The translations under genes were made by a program, and so were the position numbers. From Clostridia bacterium (GTDB lineage Bacteria > Bacillota > Clostridia > Oscillospirales > CAG-272), in the NCBI GenBank assembly GCA_900769475.1, contig CAAGGQ010000240.1, positions 1-16,113 on the forward strand: 16,113 nt of DNA, read 5' to 3'. Shown here piece by piece: positions 5,584 to 14,142 of the stretch. The notes below the pieces were generated by a model, which saw only the letters and a program-made list of their open reading frames with translations, was not told where the DNA came from and ran no database searches. Each line of letters begins with the position of its first letter. Positions within the stretch are counted from its first letter, which is position 1.

Positions 5584-8500
5584 TCAGCTCCGATTGCGAC
5601 GCATGATGATATCGAAGATGCTGGTCTTCTTCTCGCGGCGCTTTTTGTAGACGATCTTGACGTGGGCATTCAATTCATCGGCGTCGAATTGGCGGCACAA
5701 ACGCTCCAAGAAGGCAACGTGGATGGTTTCTGCGTCCACCAGCTCGGCGCTCTGGAGCTGCTCCGCAGGGGTCTCTTCCACCACGACCACGGGCTCCGGC
5801 TGCACGGGAGGCTCCTCCACCGGCGCTTCCTCCACAGCAGGCTCCTCCATGGCAGGCTCTTCTACAGGTTCCTCCACGGCGGGTTCCTCTACTGCCGGTT
5901 CCTCCATGGGAAGCTCTTCCACCACGGGGATCGGCTCCTCGACGACTACGCTGGCGGCAATCGCCTCGGGCTCCTCGGGCATTGCCTCGTCATCGGTGCC
6001 GCTCTTGGATTCGATCAGTTTGATCAACTGCCGCTCCAGCAGTACCTCGAAGCTCTCGTAGGGAAGCACGTAGTCCTGCGCCTCGAAATTCTTGGCCGGG
6101 GTCAGTTCGTAAAGCTCTGCCATCTGCTCGATCAGCTCCAGAACATGCCGCACGCCGCGCTCCGAGCGCACCTTGATGCGCATGGGCACCTTCTCGTACT
6201 TCTTGGTATCCGAGGCATCGCGGAAGAAATACTTGGAATCCACGTAGTTGTTGGGATCCAGGGCAAGATATACGTAAAGCGTCTTGGTGGTGAGCACCAG
6301 CTTTGCCAGCTGTTCTCTTCCAAAATTGATGGTATCACAGCTCCAACTGATGCGCGACTTTACCTTTTTATAGGCTAAGAAGGCGTTCTTGATGTCCGAA
6401 TAATACTTGGCAACCGCCTCGGGTGCCTGATGCAAGCGTGCAGTAAAGCTCCAGCGGTATTTGGTAAACACCTGTTCCTCGTTTTCCTGCATGAAGATGT
6501 CGTTTTCCATAATATTCTCCTCGCTTAATGTATTGATAGGCTCGACCTCGGTACGAGCGTAAATGGTAGGAAGTGCGTCCATAGCGGCGTCCATGCGCTT
6601 TAATGCCACAGGGGAATCGATGGCAACGGGCAGATCGGTCGTCTCCTCTCCAGCCCCCTCCGGGCTGCCCAGGGCGCGCTCATTGACTTTGATCAATCCG
6701 TCGGCGATCAGATCCTCCACCGAGCGCATGGGTAACGCGTAATCCTGCGGTACAAAATTGGCCTGCTCCTGCAGCTCCAGGCGTTGGGCAAGAATATCAA
6801 TCAGCTCCCCGGCGTGCTTAAAGCCGCGGGCACCTCGGATCTTGAGGCGCATGGGTACCTGCTCGTATTTCTTCTTATCCGAAGCATCGGTATAGAAATA
6901 TTTGGTATCCTCGAACTGTGTGGGATCCAGGGCCAGATAAACCAGAAGGGACTTTTGCCTCATAGCGAACTTAACAATGGGCCCGCGGCGGTAGCTGACA
7001 GTATCGTAGCTCCAGCTCACCCGTGAGCGCACCTTTTTGTAGCTGAGCAGCTGATTCTTCAGCTGAGTATAATAGGAAGCCAGCTCCTCGGGAGCGCGAT
7101 GCAACCGCGCGGTAAAGCTCCAACGGTAGCGGATACCGTCCTCATCATCCTCGTACAGGTTATCGTCGGGAGCATCGGGATCGACGTCAGCAAAGGTTGC
7201 CGAGCCCTCGGGAAGGACACCGTTGGCCAACCGAAGCTCCAGGCGCTTCCGCACCCGTCCCAGCTCGATCTGGGGGAACACCCGGGAGAAGATGAAGCCC
7301 TGCACCAGATCCACGTCCATGGCACGAACGCGCTCTAGCTGCTCGATGGTCTCCACGCCCTCCATCAGTACCGTTACTCCCAGACTGTGGGCCGCCGTGA
7401 CAATGCCCTGCAAGAGGGTCACTCCCTCGGCGGTGTCAAAGAGGGACAGCATGGAGCGATCCAGCTTGAGATGGGTAACATGATACTCAATAAGGTTACG
7501 GAAGGAGGCGTAGCCGCTTCCAAAATCGTCCAACGCCAGAGAGAATCCGGCGTCGCTGAGCAGCTTGGTGTTCTTGCAAGCGTTTCCGCGATTGTAAACG
7601 AAGGTCTCCTCGGTGATCTCCAGAACCATATGACGGCGGTTGAAGCTGTATTTTTCAGCAATCGCCATGATCCGATCGTAAAAATCTGGGGTTCCAACCG
7701 TCAATCGGTCAAAATTGCACGAAACGGAGAAGTCTGTTAAGCCCTCCCGCTCCCAGCGCTCCAGCTGTTGGCAGGAACGCTCAAACATATAATAATCCAA
7801 AAAGCCGATGGTTTTGCCTTGCTGCATCAGATCGATGTAAGCACCGGGGGAAAGCAGACCCTCTCTCGGATGCTCCCAACGGGAAAGTGCCTCCGCGCCG
7901 TAGATGCAGTTCTTTTTGAGATCCACCACGTATTGCATGTAATACAGGATCTGTCCTTTTTTCACCGCCTGCACAGTCTCTCGCCGGAGCAGTGCCCGGC
8001 TCTCCACCCGCTTGATGAAGGCTCCGTCGGCAAAGAAGTAAGGCTTTTCCAGCTCCTCGGCACGGCGATACGCCTCGTTTACAATGGTGCAGATCCGCTC
8101 GGCGGGATCCTTTGGGCGACGAAGATGATACGCGCCTGCGTGAATGGTGATCTTATAATCCTCCGTAAGGATCTCGTTTTTCGTATTGACGGTCTCCATC
8201 AGAGCGGCAATACGCTCCTCGGCGGTAGCGGCGTTGGAGGTTTGATACAGCACGATGAAGGTAACATCGTCCACATGGGCAGCCAACTCCCGCTCTCCGC
8301 AAAATTCCCGCAAGCACTCGGAAAGATACTGCTCCAGCCGATCTGCGTTATCCTTGCCGTAATACTTGATCAGGTTTCCGTAGTTGATGGAGATCTCAGC
8401 CACCGTATAGCGCTCCAGCAGCTCAACGTGCAAGCTGTGATTCAAAAAATCGATGAGATATTGCTTGCTGTAAAGACGAGTCTTGGTGTTATACTGGTAC

Positions 8501-9150
8501 CGCTCACGTTCGCTTTTCTTGTATTTCCGCGAAAGCCGTACCAAAAGGATCCCCGCCCCCAGCAAAACGAGAAGGCCAACGACCAGCGCAAGGATCCACC
8601 CGTTGTTCCCGTGCTCACGTCCCGCTTCCATCACATAGGATACGGTCAGCGCGGTCAGCTCGCTTTCGGTCACACCGGCAAGATAGGCCTTGAGCTGCTC
8701 ACGGATCTGCGGGTCACAGCTTTCGGTAAAGCCGATGGCCACCGTGTAGTCTGCTCCCTCGTAGGTAAAGTGCAGCATGGTGCGATCCTCGGGGAGATAC
8801 TCCCCTGCCTGGCCCCCCATCACGTAGGCCGAAACCATATCTACCTGCCGGTTCTTGGCGAGATAAGCCTGGCGGTTTTCGGTGGAGGAATAAATATAAG
8901 TAAAGTCAATGCCGGTCTCCTTGGAGATCTGCTCGTAAAGCAAGGGCAAAACCCCTTCGTAGCGCTTCGTCTTCTCGTTGAAGTACTCCACGGGATACAG
9001 ATCGGGGTTGCCCGCCACGAACACGCTTTGACTGTCCCCTTGGTTATCGGGAGAGCAGACCACGTCGGCCAGCACCGCCACCGAGAGCACAGCAAGGAGG
9101 ATCCATACTCCCAGCAGCGCCGCGATGGGCTTGAAAATTTTCGTTCTCAT
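5584..9150 (-). CDS. Membrane-bound EAL-domain c-di-GMP phosphodiesterase with mini solute-binding sensor, degenerate GGDEF and two C-terminal repeats
   Basis: This 1188-residue protein starts at an ATG with AGGAG upstream and follows the glycosyltransferase gene by 12 bases. Transmembrane segments (about 9-30 and 185-206) enclose a ~130-residue SBP_bac_3-like domain that appears to lack the second lobe. A GGDEF-fold region (about 222-385) has DDVTF (294-298) where GGDEF is expected, so it should not make c-di-GMP. The EAL domain keeps E420 of EAL, N479, E511, D541-D542, K562, E597 and Q617, so c-di-GMP hydrolysis is expected. Two similar ~150-residue domains follow (about 673-825 and 896-1045), both with YRWSFTARLH, YKKV-SR and YLALDP; I do not recognise a characterised function. 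A Glu/Pro-rich linker (about 1060-1115) and a basic tail end the protein. It probably tunes c-di-GMP near the glycosyltransferase in response to an outside signal (inference). Confidence 0.93.
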   Translation of the reverse strand: MRTKIFKPIAALLGVWILLAVLSVAVLADVVCSPDNQGDSQSVFVAGNPDLYPVEYFNEKTKRYEGVLPLLYEQISKETGIDFTYIYSSTENRQAYLAKNRQVDMVSAYVMGGQAGEYLPEDRTMLHFTYEGADYTVAIGFTESCDPQIREQLKAYLAGVTESELTALTVSYVMEAGREHGNNGWILALVVGLLVLLGAGILLVRLSRKYKKSERERYQYNTKTRLYSKQYLIDFLNHSLHVELLERYTVAEISINYGNLIKYYGKDNADRLEQYLSECLREFCGERELAAHVDDVTFIVLYQTSNAATAEERIAALMETVNTKNEILTEDYKITIHAGAYHLRRPKDPAERICTIVNEAYRRAEELEKPYFFADGAFIKRVESRALLRRETVQAVKKGQILYYMQYVVDLKKNCIYGAEALSRWEHPREGLLSPGAYIDLMQQGKTIGFLDYYMFERSCQQLERWEREGLTDFSVSCNFDRLTVGTPDFYDRIMAIAEKYSFNRRHMVLEITEETFVYNRGNACKNTKLLSDAGFSLALDDFGSGYASFRNLIEYHVTHLKLDRSMLSLFDTAEGVTLLQGIVTAAHSLGVTVLMEGVETIEQLERVRAMDVDLVQGFIFSRVFPQIELGRVRKRLELRLANGVLPEGSATFADVDPDAPDDNLYEDDEDGIRYRWSFTARLHRAPEELASYYTQLKNQLLSYKKVRSRVSWSYDTVSYRRGPIVKFAMRQKSLLVYLALDPTQFEDTKYFYTDASDKKKYEQVPMRLKIRGARGFKHAGELIDILAQRLELQEQANFVPQDYALPMRSVEDLIADGLIKVNERALGSPEGAGEETTDLPVAIDSPVALKRMDAAMDALPTIYARTEVEPINTLSEENIMENDIFMQENEEQVFTKYRWSFTARLHQAPEAVAKYYSDIKNAFLAYKKVKSRISWSCDTINFGREQLAKLVLTTKTLYVYLALDPNNYVDSKYFFRDASDTKKYEKVPMRIKVRSERGVRHVLELIEQMAELYELTPAKNFEAQDYVLPYESFEVLLERQLIKLIESKSGTDDEAMPEEPEAIAASVVVEEPIPVVEELPMEEPAVEEPAVEEPVEEPAMEEPAVEEAPVEEPPVQPEPVVVVEETPAEQLQSAELVDAETIHVAFLERLCRQFDADELNAHVKIVYKKRREKKTSIFDIIMRRNRS
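5796..5925 (-). repeat. 15-base-periodic tandem repeat encoding an EEPAV-type linker
   Basis: Imperfect repeats of about 15 bases (GGCTCCTCCATGGCA-like on the plus strand) encode EEPAVEEP pentads around residues 1075-1115 of the EAL protein. This acidic, proline-rich stretch is probably an extended spacer between the second repeat domain and the basic C-terminus. Copy number in such repeats often varies between strains. The same bases read on the plus strand give a spurious Ser/Gly-rich frame. Confidence 0.75.
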
Positions 9151-9162
9151 AATCCACTCCTG

Positions 9163-10578
9163 TTACTTCGAGTTGATTTTCTTTCGTTCAATGCGTCCCC
9201 ATTGCAGCTTCTTCTTGCGGTAGCCAATGAATGCCGTTGCGCGAACGTACGTCAGCACCGTGTGCATGAACACCAGCTCCAGCAAACACATCAGCATCGC
9301 CCGGAGCACATCACGGAACCGTAGCTTCAGGTCGGAGACCTGCACACGGGCAAAGAAGGAGGTAAGCGTTAGAGAGGCACCGAATAGGGCATATATCAAG
9401 GTAAAGGTCAAAAAGAATTTCAAATTGATCAGCCCCGCAATAAGGGAGATCGCCGTGACGATCAACCCGAAAAATTCGATGAACGGGGACAAAAACTCGT
9501 AGATAAAGAAATACATGTAGGAGGCAAAGCCCCAGGGTCCCGAGCGGACGTCGGTGACCATGGAACGGTGCTTCATCAGAGTTTGGAACAGGCCCAGATG
9601 CCAGCGCTTTCGCTGCTTCATCAGGTCCCGCAAGCGCTCGGGGGCCTGGGTCCAGCACACCGCGTCGGTGGCATATTTGATGGCGTAGGGCTTTTTGTTG
9701 GCAATGCAGTACTTGTGCAGATCCACCACCAGCTCCATATCCTCGCCCATAGTTTTGGTATCGTAGCCGCCCACGGCGATCACCGCCTCTTTTTTGAACA
9801 ATCCAAAGGCACCTGAAATGATCAGGGAGCCGTTGAAGCTATCAAAAAGCACGCGAGTACCCAAAAAGGAACGGTCGTACTCCACCACCTGCATGCAGGC
9901 CACCAGATTTTTGGGAAGACGGTAGGTCTTTACCCGTCCGCCCTCCAGCTCCACGTCGTTGCAGGGGCGAACCACACCTCCCACCGCAACCACGCCATCG
10001 TCCTCCAGAACGGGACGGGTGATCTTAATCAGGGAATCCACCTGGAGCACTGAGTCGGCGTCCATGCAGATGAAATACGGGAATCGCGATGCATTGATGC
10101 CCATGTTCAAAGCATCCGCCTTTCCCCCGTTGATCTTGCGCACCAGCACCAGGGGCACCTTTTCGGTAAAGCACTCGTAGATCGCCTCAGCATCCTTGCA
10201 GGGCACCTGCTTGCGCACGGGGCGGCGCACCCGCCGCATGTCAAAGGCCTCGCAAAGCACCGCCGTGGTGCGATCCTTGGAGCCATCGTCTACCACGATG
10301 ATCTCATAAGAGGCGTAATCCAGCATCAAAAGGGATTTTACGGTTTCCACCACCGTGACCTCCTCGTTGTAGGCAGGCACTACGATGGTAACGGGAATGT
10401 GATATTTGTGGTCGACCACGTTGCGGAAGCGTACCCGCTTATTGCGATAGTAGAGAATGGACGTACTGATCACCACCGCAACAAAGAGGAAGGTGGAATA
10501 CAGCACCAGATATCCGCCGTAGCCCACGGTAACCCAGGAAAGAAAATCAGCAATGAACCTCAGGATCGCGTCTCTCAT
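9163..10578 (-). CDS. Processive family 2 glycosyltransferase (membrane polysaccharide synthase)
   Basis: The 471-residue protein has an N-terminal membrane segment (about 15-42), a GT2 catalytic domain and several C-terminal membrane segments (about 350-445). The signature of processive synthases is complete: VVDDGSKD (Asp97-Asp98), DAD (173-175), GED (278-280) and QRKRW (322-326). Related enzymes (PgaC/IcaA, cellulose and hyaluronan synthases) transfer sugars from UDP-sugars while extruding the chain; the sugar cannot be told from sequence alone. No PilZ domain is present, so c-di-GMP would have to act through another protein. The ATG overlaps the stop of the HEAT-protein gene (ATGA) and has an excellent AAGGAGGTGG site inside that gene, giving tight translational coupling. 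The next gene is the EAL protein, 12 bases away. Confidence 0.93.
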   Translation of the reverse strand: MRDAILRFIADFLSWVTVGYGGYLVLYSTFLFVAVVISTSILYYRNKRVRFRNVVDHKYHIPVTIVVPAYNEEVTVVETVKSLLMLDYASYEIIVVDDGSKDRTTAVLCEAFDMRRVRRPVRKQVPCKDAEAIYECFTEKVPLVLVRKINGGKADALNMGINASRFPYFICMDADSVLQVDSLIKITRPVLEDDGVVAVGGVVRPCNDVELEGGRVKTYRLPKNLVACMQVVEYDRSFLGTRVLFDSFNGSLIISGAFGLFKKEAVIAVGGYDTKTMGEDMELVVDLHKYCIANKKPYAIKYATDAVCWTQAPERLRDLMKQRKRWHLGLFQTLMKHRSMVTDVRSGPWGFASYMYFFIYEFLSPFIEFFGLIVTAISLIAGLINLKFFLTFTLIYALFGASLTLTSFFARVQVSDLKLRFRDVLRAMLMCLLELVFMHTVLTYVRATAFIGYRKKKLQWGRIERKKINSK

Positions 10579-11852
10579 TCCTCCACCTCCTTTTCCAGGA
10601 TGTATCTTTGGTCAAACTGATACTGCAGCATTTCCCGGGCGTAGCGATCTCTGCCATCGAAGATGTCCACCAGATCCTGATACTCCACGCCCAGCATTTC
10701 CATGCTTTCGGTGGCGTTGTATCGCACGTACCAGTTGGGATGGCGGATCTGACGGTACAAAATCTCCACCGTTCGGTCGCAGGAATAATTTCTGAGCGCC
10801 ATCAAAGCTACCACAGCATACTCGATGCGGCGCTCCTCCGCGTGCTCGGCAAACTCCGCCAGAAGCTCGTAAGCCGGCTCGTAGCGGTATTTTCCAAAAT
10901 AACGAATGCAACAGAAGCGAACCTCGTCGTGAGTGGCAGGGTTCTTCAGAATCTCCAGCACCTGGGCACAGTAGCCACCGTCGGCAAAGCGGAGATAGTT
11001 CAGCAGGTTGACCTGCATCTCGGGAGAAAAGCGAGAAAGATCGGAAAGCAGGTGGGTGTGCAACGCTCCCCGGTCGGCTGTGTAGGAGAGGATGCCGTCG
11101 CTGATGATCTTGGGATGCACAAATTTTTCCGAGGCATCCACCATCTCCAGAAACTCCGAGACCCGGGCGGGATCGCCCATGGTGTAAACGGCAAGCAATA
11201 CCCCCTCCGCAGAGGTACTATCGCCCTGCTCGATCAGATCCTTAAGGTTTGCCACCAGCGCGTTGGTATAGCCAAAGGATGGAAAACGGTATTTTTTAAG
11301 AACAAATACGTAAAAGGCATGAAGAATGGTATCCTTTTTGCCGTAGGCCGATGTCAGACCGATCACCTCGGGAGAGATCTCTCGCAAATAGCGCTGGAAG
11401 CAATCCTCAGCCAGCGTGGGCTCCAGGGGATGGATCAGCTCCTTTTTGGGGCGCAGGCGCAGGAAGATCTTGGAGCGCCCGCGGGAGGTTTCCTCGGTAT
11501 CGTATTTTTTCGCCCGATGGCGAATGTAGATCGTGACGTTGGTAATCTCGTTGGGATCGCGTAGGCAAAGGGTGCCGTCCTTAACCTCGGACAGAATGCT
11601 GTCCAGGGCCTTTTCGTAGCGATAGAGCTGGAGCACCTGGGGCAGATCTCCCGCCACAAAATCACGGTGCCGCTCGGTCAGGGGCTTATTTTGAAGAATC
11701 CGTTCCATTTGACTCAGAATGTCCCGCCGCATTTTTGCTATTGCACGGCGCTCAAAATAGGCGCGGATCGCCATGCCGATCAGAAAAATGATCTGAAAAA
11801 AGATCAGCAAAAGGCAGATCACGATATAAACGCGGATCAAGGTTTCGATCAT
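10575..11852 (-). CDS. Membrane-anchored HEAT-repeat protein
   Basis: The 425-residue protein starts with one transmembrane helix (about 5-30), followed by a basic, helical region and then repeated amphipathic helix pairs typical of HEAT repeats. These are clearest near the C-terminus (segments around PATHDEVRFCCIRYFGKY, RRIEYAVVALMALRNY and NWYVRYNATESMEMLG). HEAT repeats are protein-protein scaffolds; no catalytic motif is visible. Its stop overlaps the start of the glycosyltransferase (ATGA), so the two are probably made in step and may form a complex at the membrane, with the HEAT part in the cytosol (inference). A good AAAGGAG site lies before the ATG. Confidence 0.85.
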   Translation of the reverse strand: MIETLIRVYIVICLLLIFFQIIFLIGMAIRAYFERRAIAKMRRDILSQMERILQNKPLTERHRDFVAGDLPQVLQLYRYEKALDSILSEVKDGTLCLRDPNEITNVTIYIRHRAKKYDTEETSRGRSKIFLRLRPKKELIHPLEPTLAEDCFQRYLREISPEVIGLTSAYGKKDTILHAFYVFVLKKYRFPSFGYTNALVANLKDLIEQGDSTSAEGVLLAVYTMGDPARVSEFLEMVDASEKFVHPKIISDGILSYTADRGALHTHLLSDLSRFSPEMQVNLLNYLRFADGGYCAQVLEILKNPATHDEVRFCCIRYFGKYRYEPAYELLAEFAEHAEERRIEYAVVALMALRNYSCDRTVEILYRQIRHPNWYVRYNATESMEMLGVEYQDLVDIFDGRDRYAREMLQYQFDQRYILEKEVEE

Positions 11853-11881
11853 AACAAGCTCCTTTCTTTAAAAATTGGTTG

Positions 11882-11895
11882 GCACGCCTTCGTGC
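11882..11895 (-). other. Small intergenic hairpin inside the operon
   Basis: In the 67-base gap between the glycoside hydrolase and HEAT genes, GCACG and CGTGC (11882-11886 and 11891-11895) form a perfect 5-pair stem with a 4-base loop. In the transcript a run of five U follows about 8 bases later. It is too weak for a strong terminator but could act as an attenuator or RNA-processing site that alters the ratio of upstream to downstream genes. Confidence 0.35.
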
Positions 11896-11919
11896 ATCAT
11901 GAACACGGGAAAACAGCCC

Positions 11920-14067
11920 CTACTCAGAACACCATTCGGCCTGCACAAGATAATAGGAATCCTTCAAGCGCTGGGTGTAGGTCACCTTTTCCAGCCACCC
12001 ACGCAGGAGAAACTCGCCCATGACAATGCGATTTCCCGTGACATTATGGGTTTCGTTTCCAATGCCAACGTACAGGCGGTCGATGGCAAAAGAGGTCACG
12101 CCGTAATTTTCATAGTAATCTCCGTGAATCTCCATCTCGGAGGGATTGGAAAAATGCAACAGCTGCCAGGGCAAGCGGATCTCCAAGCAGTCCGTGCCCG
12201 CCATAAAATCGGCCAGGGAATGATAGTCCCCGTTGGTGGGATCAGTGCTTCCATACACCAAACGCCCGGTTTCGAACACCTCTCCTCCCTCCTGTGCGGT
12301 CAGACTAATGGGCAGACGCCAGGGAACGAAGGTGGGACTGTCCCGATCGGGAATGTTCTGGGCGTAGTGACTGTGGGGATCGCGAATACGATAGCGATCG
12401 TACCGCTCCTGCACCAAAAGACGGGTGTTTTCCCGCCCTTGGATCACCAACAAAAAGTCGGCGGCACGGTCAAATTTTACATCCTGTTCAAGGCAATAAT
12501 TGCTTCCCGAAAGCTGGGTGGTATCAATGGGAAGATACAGCGTATCCCGGGAAAGATCCAGCCCGGGGCTCTTGACCATCAGATACAGGTAGCGTTCATC
12601 GTATTTTACGTAGACCTCCCTACCCTCCTCGGTTCGAATCGCCAGATCCTTAGAGCTCCACTCCCGGGGATCTCCGTCCAGCGTACAGGCAAACAGGGGA
12701 TCAAATCCAAGCAAGCCCTGGCTTTGGGTGGCCACCTGAACGTCCGACCAGTAGACCGAACGGTCGGGATCGGTTTCGCCCCCGGTGGTACCGGTACGTC
12801 CCCAATCGTCCTGCCAGGCCTCCAGGATCCCTCCGGCGCACCGGGTGGCAACAATATCACGCCAGGAGGCCACGATGGCCTCTCCCTGCTCGATTTCGGT
12901 CATGCCGCCAAAGCCCCGCTGGGTGTTCCATTCCAATTTGGCAGGGGCACGGCTGGATGACGCTCCAAACTCAATGATCAGCACGGGCATTGTGTGATAA
13001 TTTTGCAAGCATTGCAGATAGGCGGCGTAAGAATTATAGGCACCGCCCTCCAGGGCATATTCCTTGCGGGAAACCCCAAGGGACGCCCACACCTCGTCGC
13101 TGGCCGCAAGCAAGCGGTCGGTGGAATAAGGCGAGATGGAATAGGCCGCGAACTGTCCGGACAGTACCTCATCGGTACACAGGATCCGCTCCGTATCCAT
13201 GGGGGTTTTCAGGGTCAGCTCGCTGTTCTCGTTCTCCTCCACGGGGATCACCAAGGGATCGGTGTCCACCGTGCTATAAAAACCAAAGACCCGCTGTTCC
13301 TTATAGCGCTCTGCCTCGTAGGACAGCATAGAATCTCCCACGTAGGCCAACATGACCTCTACGGGAGTGGCGCCCTCGGCAGTAAACAGATACTCGCCGC
13401 GGTAGGACTCATAGCCCTCGGTTTGGGCATAGGTACGGTTGGCATAGGCCACCGTTTCAGGCTCCCAGGAGGAGCCCAGAACGTATCCCAATACCCAGGG
13501 GGAAACGTCATAGGTAAAGCTGCCGTGACCGGCGCTGGGAAGCTCCTGCCGAAACAGCTTGCGCGTGCCGTGGATCACGTCCACCGCCACAAGACAGGAG
13601 CGTCGAAACTCCTCACAAAAGCGCTCGTCGAACACATCGTAGGTGGAGTCCATCACGTATTCGTCAATGGAGATCCCCTGGATCAGATAGAGGGGCCCCC
13701 CGTGGGTGGTGTTGTACTCATAGAACGCCCGATAGAACTCCGCCCCCATAATGCAGGGGACCCGCAGGGTGTTGGCACCCATAGCCTCGATCTGGGAGAA
13801 CCAGGCAAGATAGGTCTCCCCGTTGGTGGCAAAGTCGCTGGCATAAAGCCCCGGCTCGGCCGCGGTTAGCGTGACACCGCGGATCTGTAGCGGCCGCCAC
13901 GCGCCGTCCTCTCCAAGGATACAGATCGCGTCTTGTTCGGTTTTGGTAACGGCCCGAGACGAAGCATTGGGACGTACGTCCACGTACCAGCCAAGGCGGT
14001 AGTACGCCGCATCCCCAAAGATCCACAGACCGATGATCAAGAAAATGATCAGTATGTATTTCTTCAT
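11920..14067 (-). CDS. Membrane-anchored TIM-barrel glycoside hydrolase-like protein with C-terminal CBM9-like domain
   Basis: This 715-residue protein has an uncleaved-looking N-terminal signal anchor (about 4-22), placing the rest outside the cell. Residues about 50-440 resemble clan GH-A TIM-barrel hydrolases: LQIRGVTL, a helix followed by GANTLRVP, GYVLGSSWEPE and VLIIEFGASS. By position Glu202 (WEP) is a candidate acid/base and Glu366 (IEFG) a candidate nucleophile; this is my reading, not a proven assignment. From about 460 the pattern WSSKDLAIR...VYVKYDERYLYLMV is characteristic of a CBM9/DOMON-like beta-sandwich. I cannot name the GH family. Polysaccharide synthase operons often include such a hydrolase to trim or release the polymer, which fits this neighbour set. 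The ribosome binding site is weak (GCGAG). Its gene is 75 bases after the CotH-like gene and 67 before the HEAT gene. Confidence 0.82.
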   Translation of the reverse strand: MKKYILIIFLIIGLWIFGDAAYYRLGWYVDVRPNASSRAVTKTEQDAICILGEDGAWRPLQIRGVTLTAAEPGLYASDFATNGETYLAWFSQIEAMGANTLRVPCIMGAEFYRAFYEYNTTHGGPLYLIQGISIDEYVMDSTYDVFDERFCEEFRRSCLVAVDVIHGTRKLFRQELPSAGHGSFTYDVSPWVLGYVLGSSWEPETVAYANRTYAQTEGYESYRGEYLFTAEGATPVEVMLAYVGDSMLSYEAERYKEQRVFGFYSTVDTDPLVIPVEENENSELTLKTPMDTERILCTDEVLSGQFAAYSISPYSTDRLLAASDEVWASLGVSRKEYALEGGAYNSYAAYLQCLQNYHTMPVLIIEFGASSSRAPAKLEWNTQRGFGGMTEIEQGEAIVASWRDIVATRCAGGILEAWQDDWGRTGTTGGETDPDRSVYWSDVQVATQSQGLLGFDPLFACTLDGDPREWSSKDLAIRTEEGREVYVKYDERYLYLMVKSPGLDLSRDTLYLPIDTTQLSGSNYCLEQDVKFDRAADFLLVIQGRENTRLLVQERYDRYRIRDPHSHYAQNIPDRDSPTFVPWRLPISLTAQEGGEVFETGRLVYGSTDPTNGDYHSLADFMAGTDCLEIRLPWQLLHFSNPSEMEIHGDYYENYGVTSFAIDRLYVGIGNETHNVTGNRIVMGEFLLRGWLEKVTYTQRLKDSYYLVQAEWCSE

Positions 14068-14142
14068 AGCACACTCGCTTTAAGGTTTTTCAAGGTTGCA
14101 CAAGGAAGAAGTCCCACTCAAAGGGTCCCCCTGTGCCGGCGG

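Noticed and set aside
7768..9324. 518-codon open frame on the plus strand opposite the EAL gene
   Set aside because: It lies wholly against the EAL gene and part of the glycosyltransferase gene, whose motifs are unambiguous. It has no recognisable domain and is explained by the codon bias of the opposite strand.
10608..11564. 318-codon plus-strand frame inside the HEAT gene
   Set aside because: It is a shadow of the HEAT-repeat gene, which has a good ribosome binding site, a membrane helix and an overlap with the glycosyltransferase.
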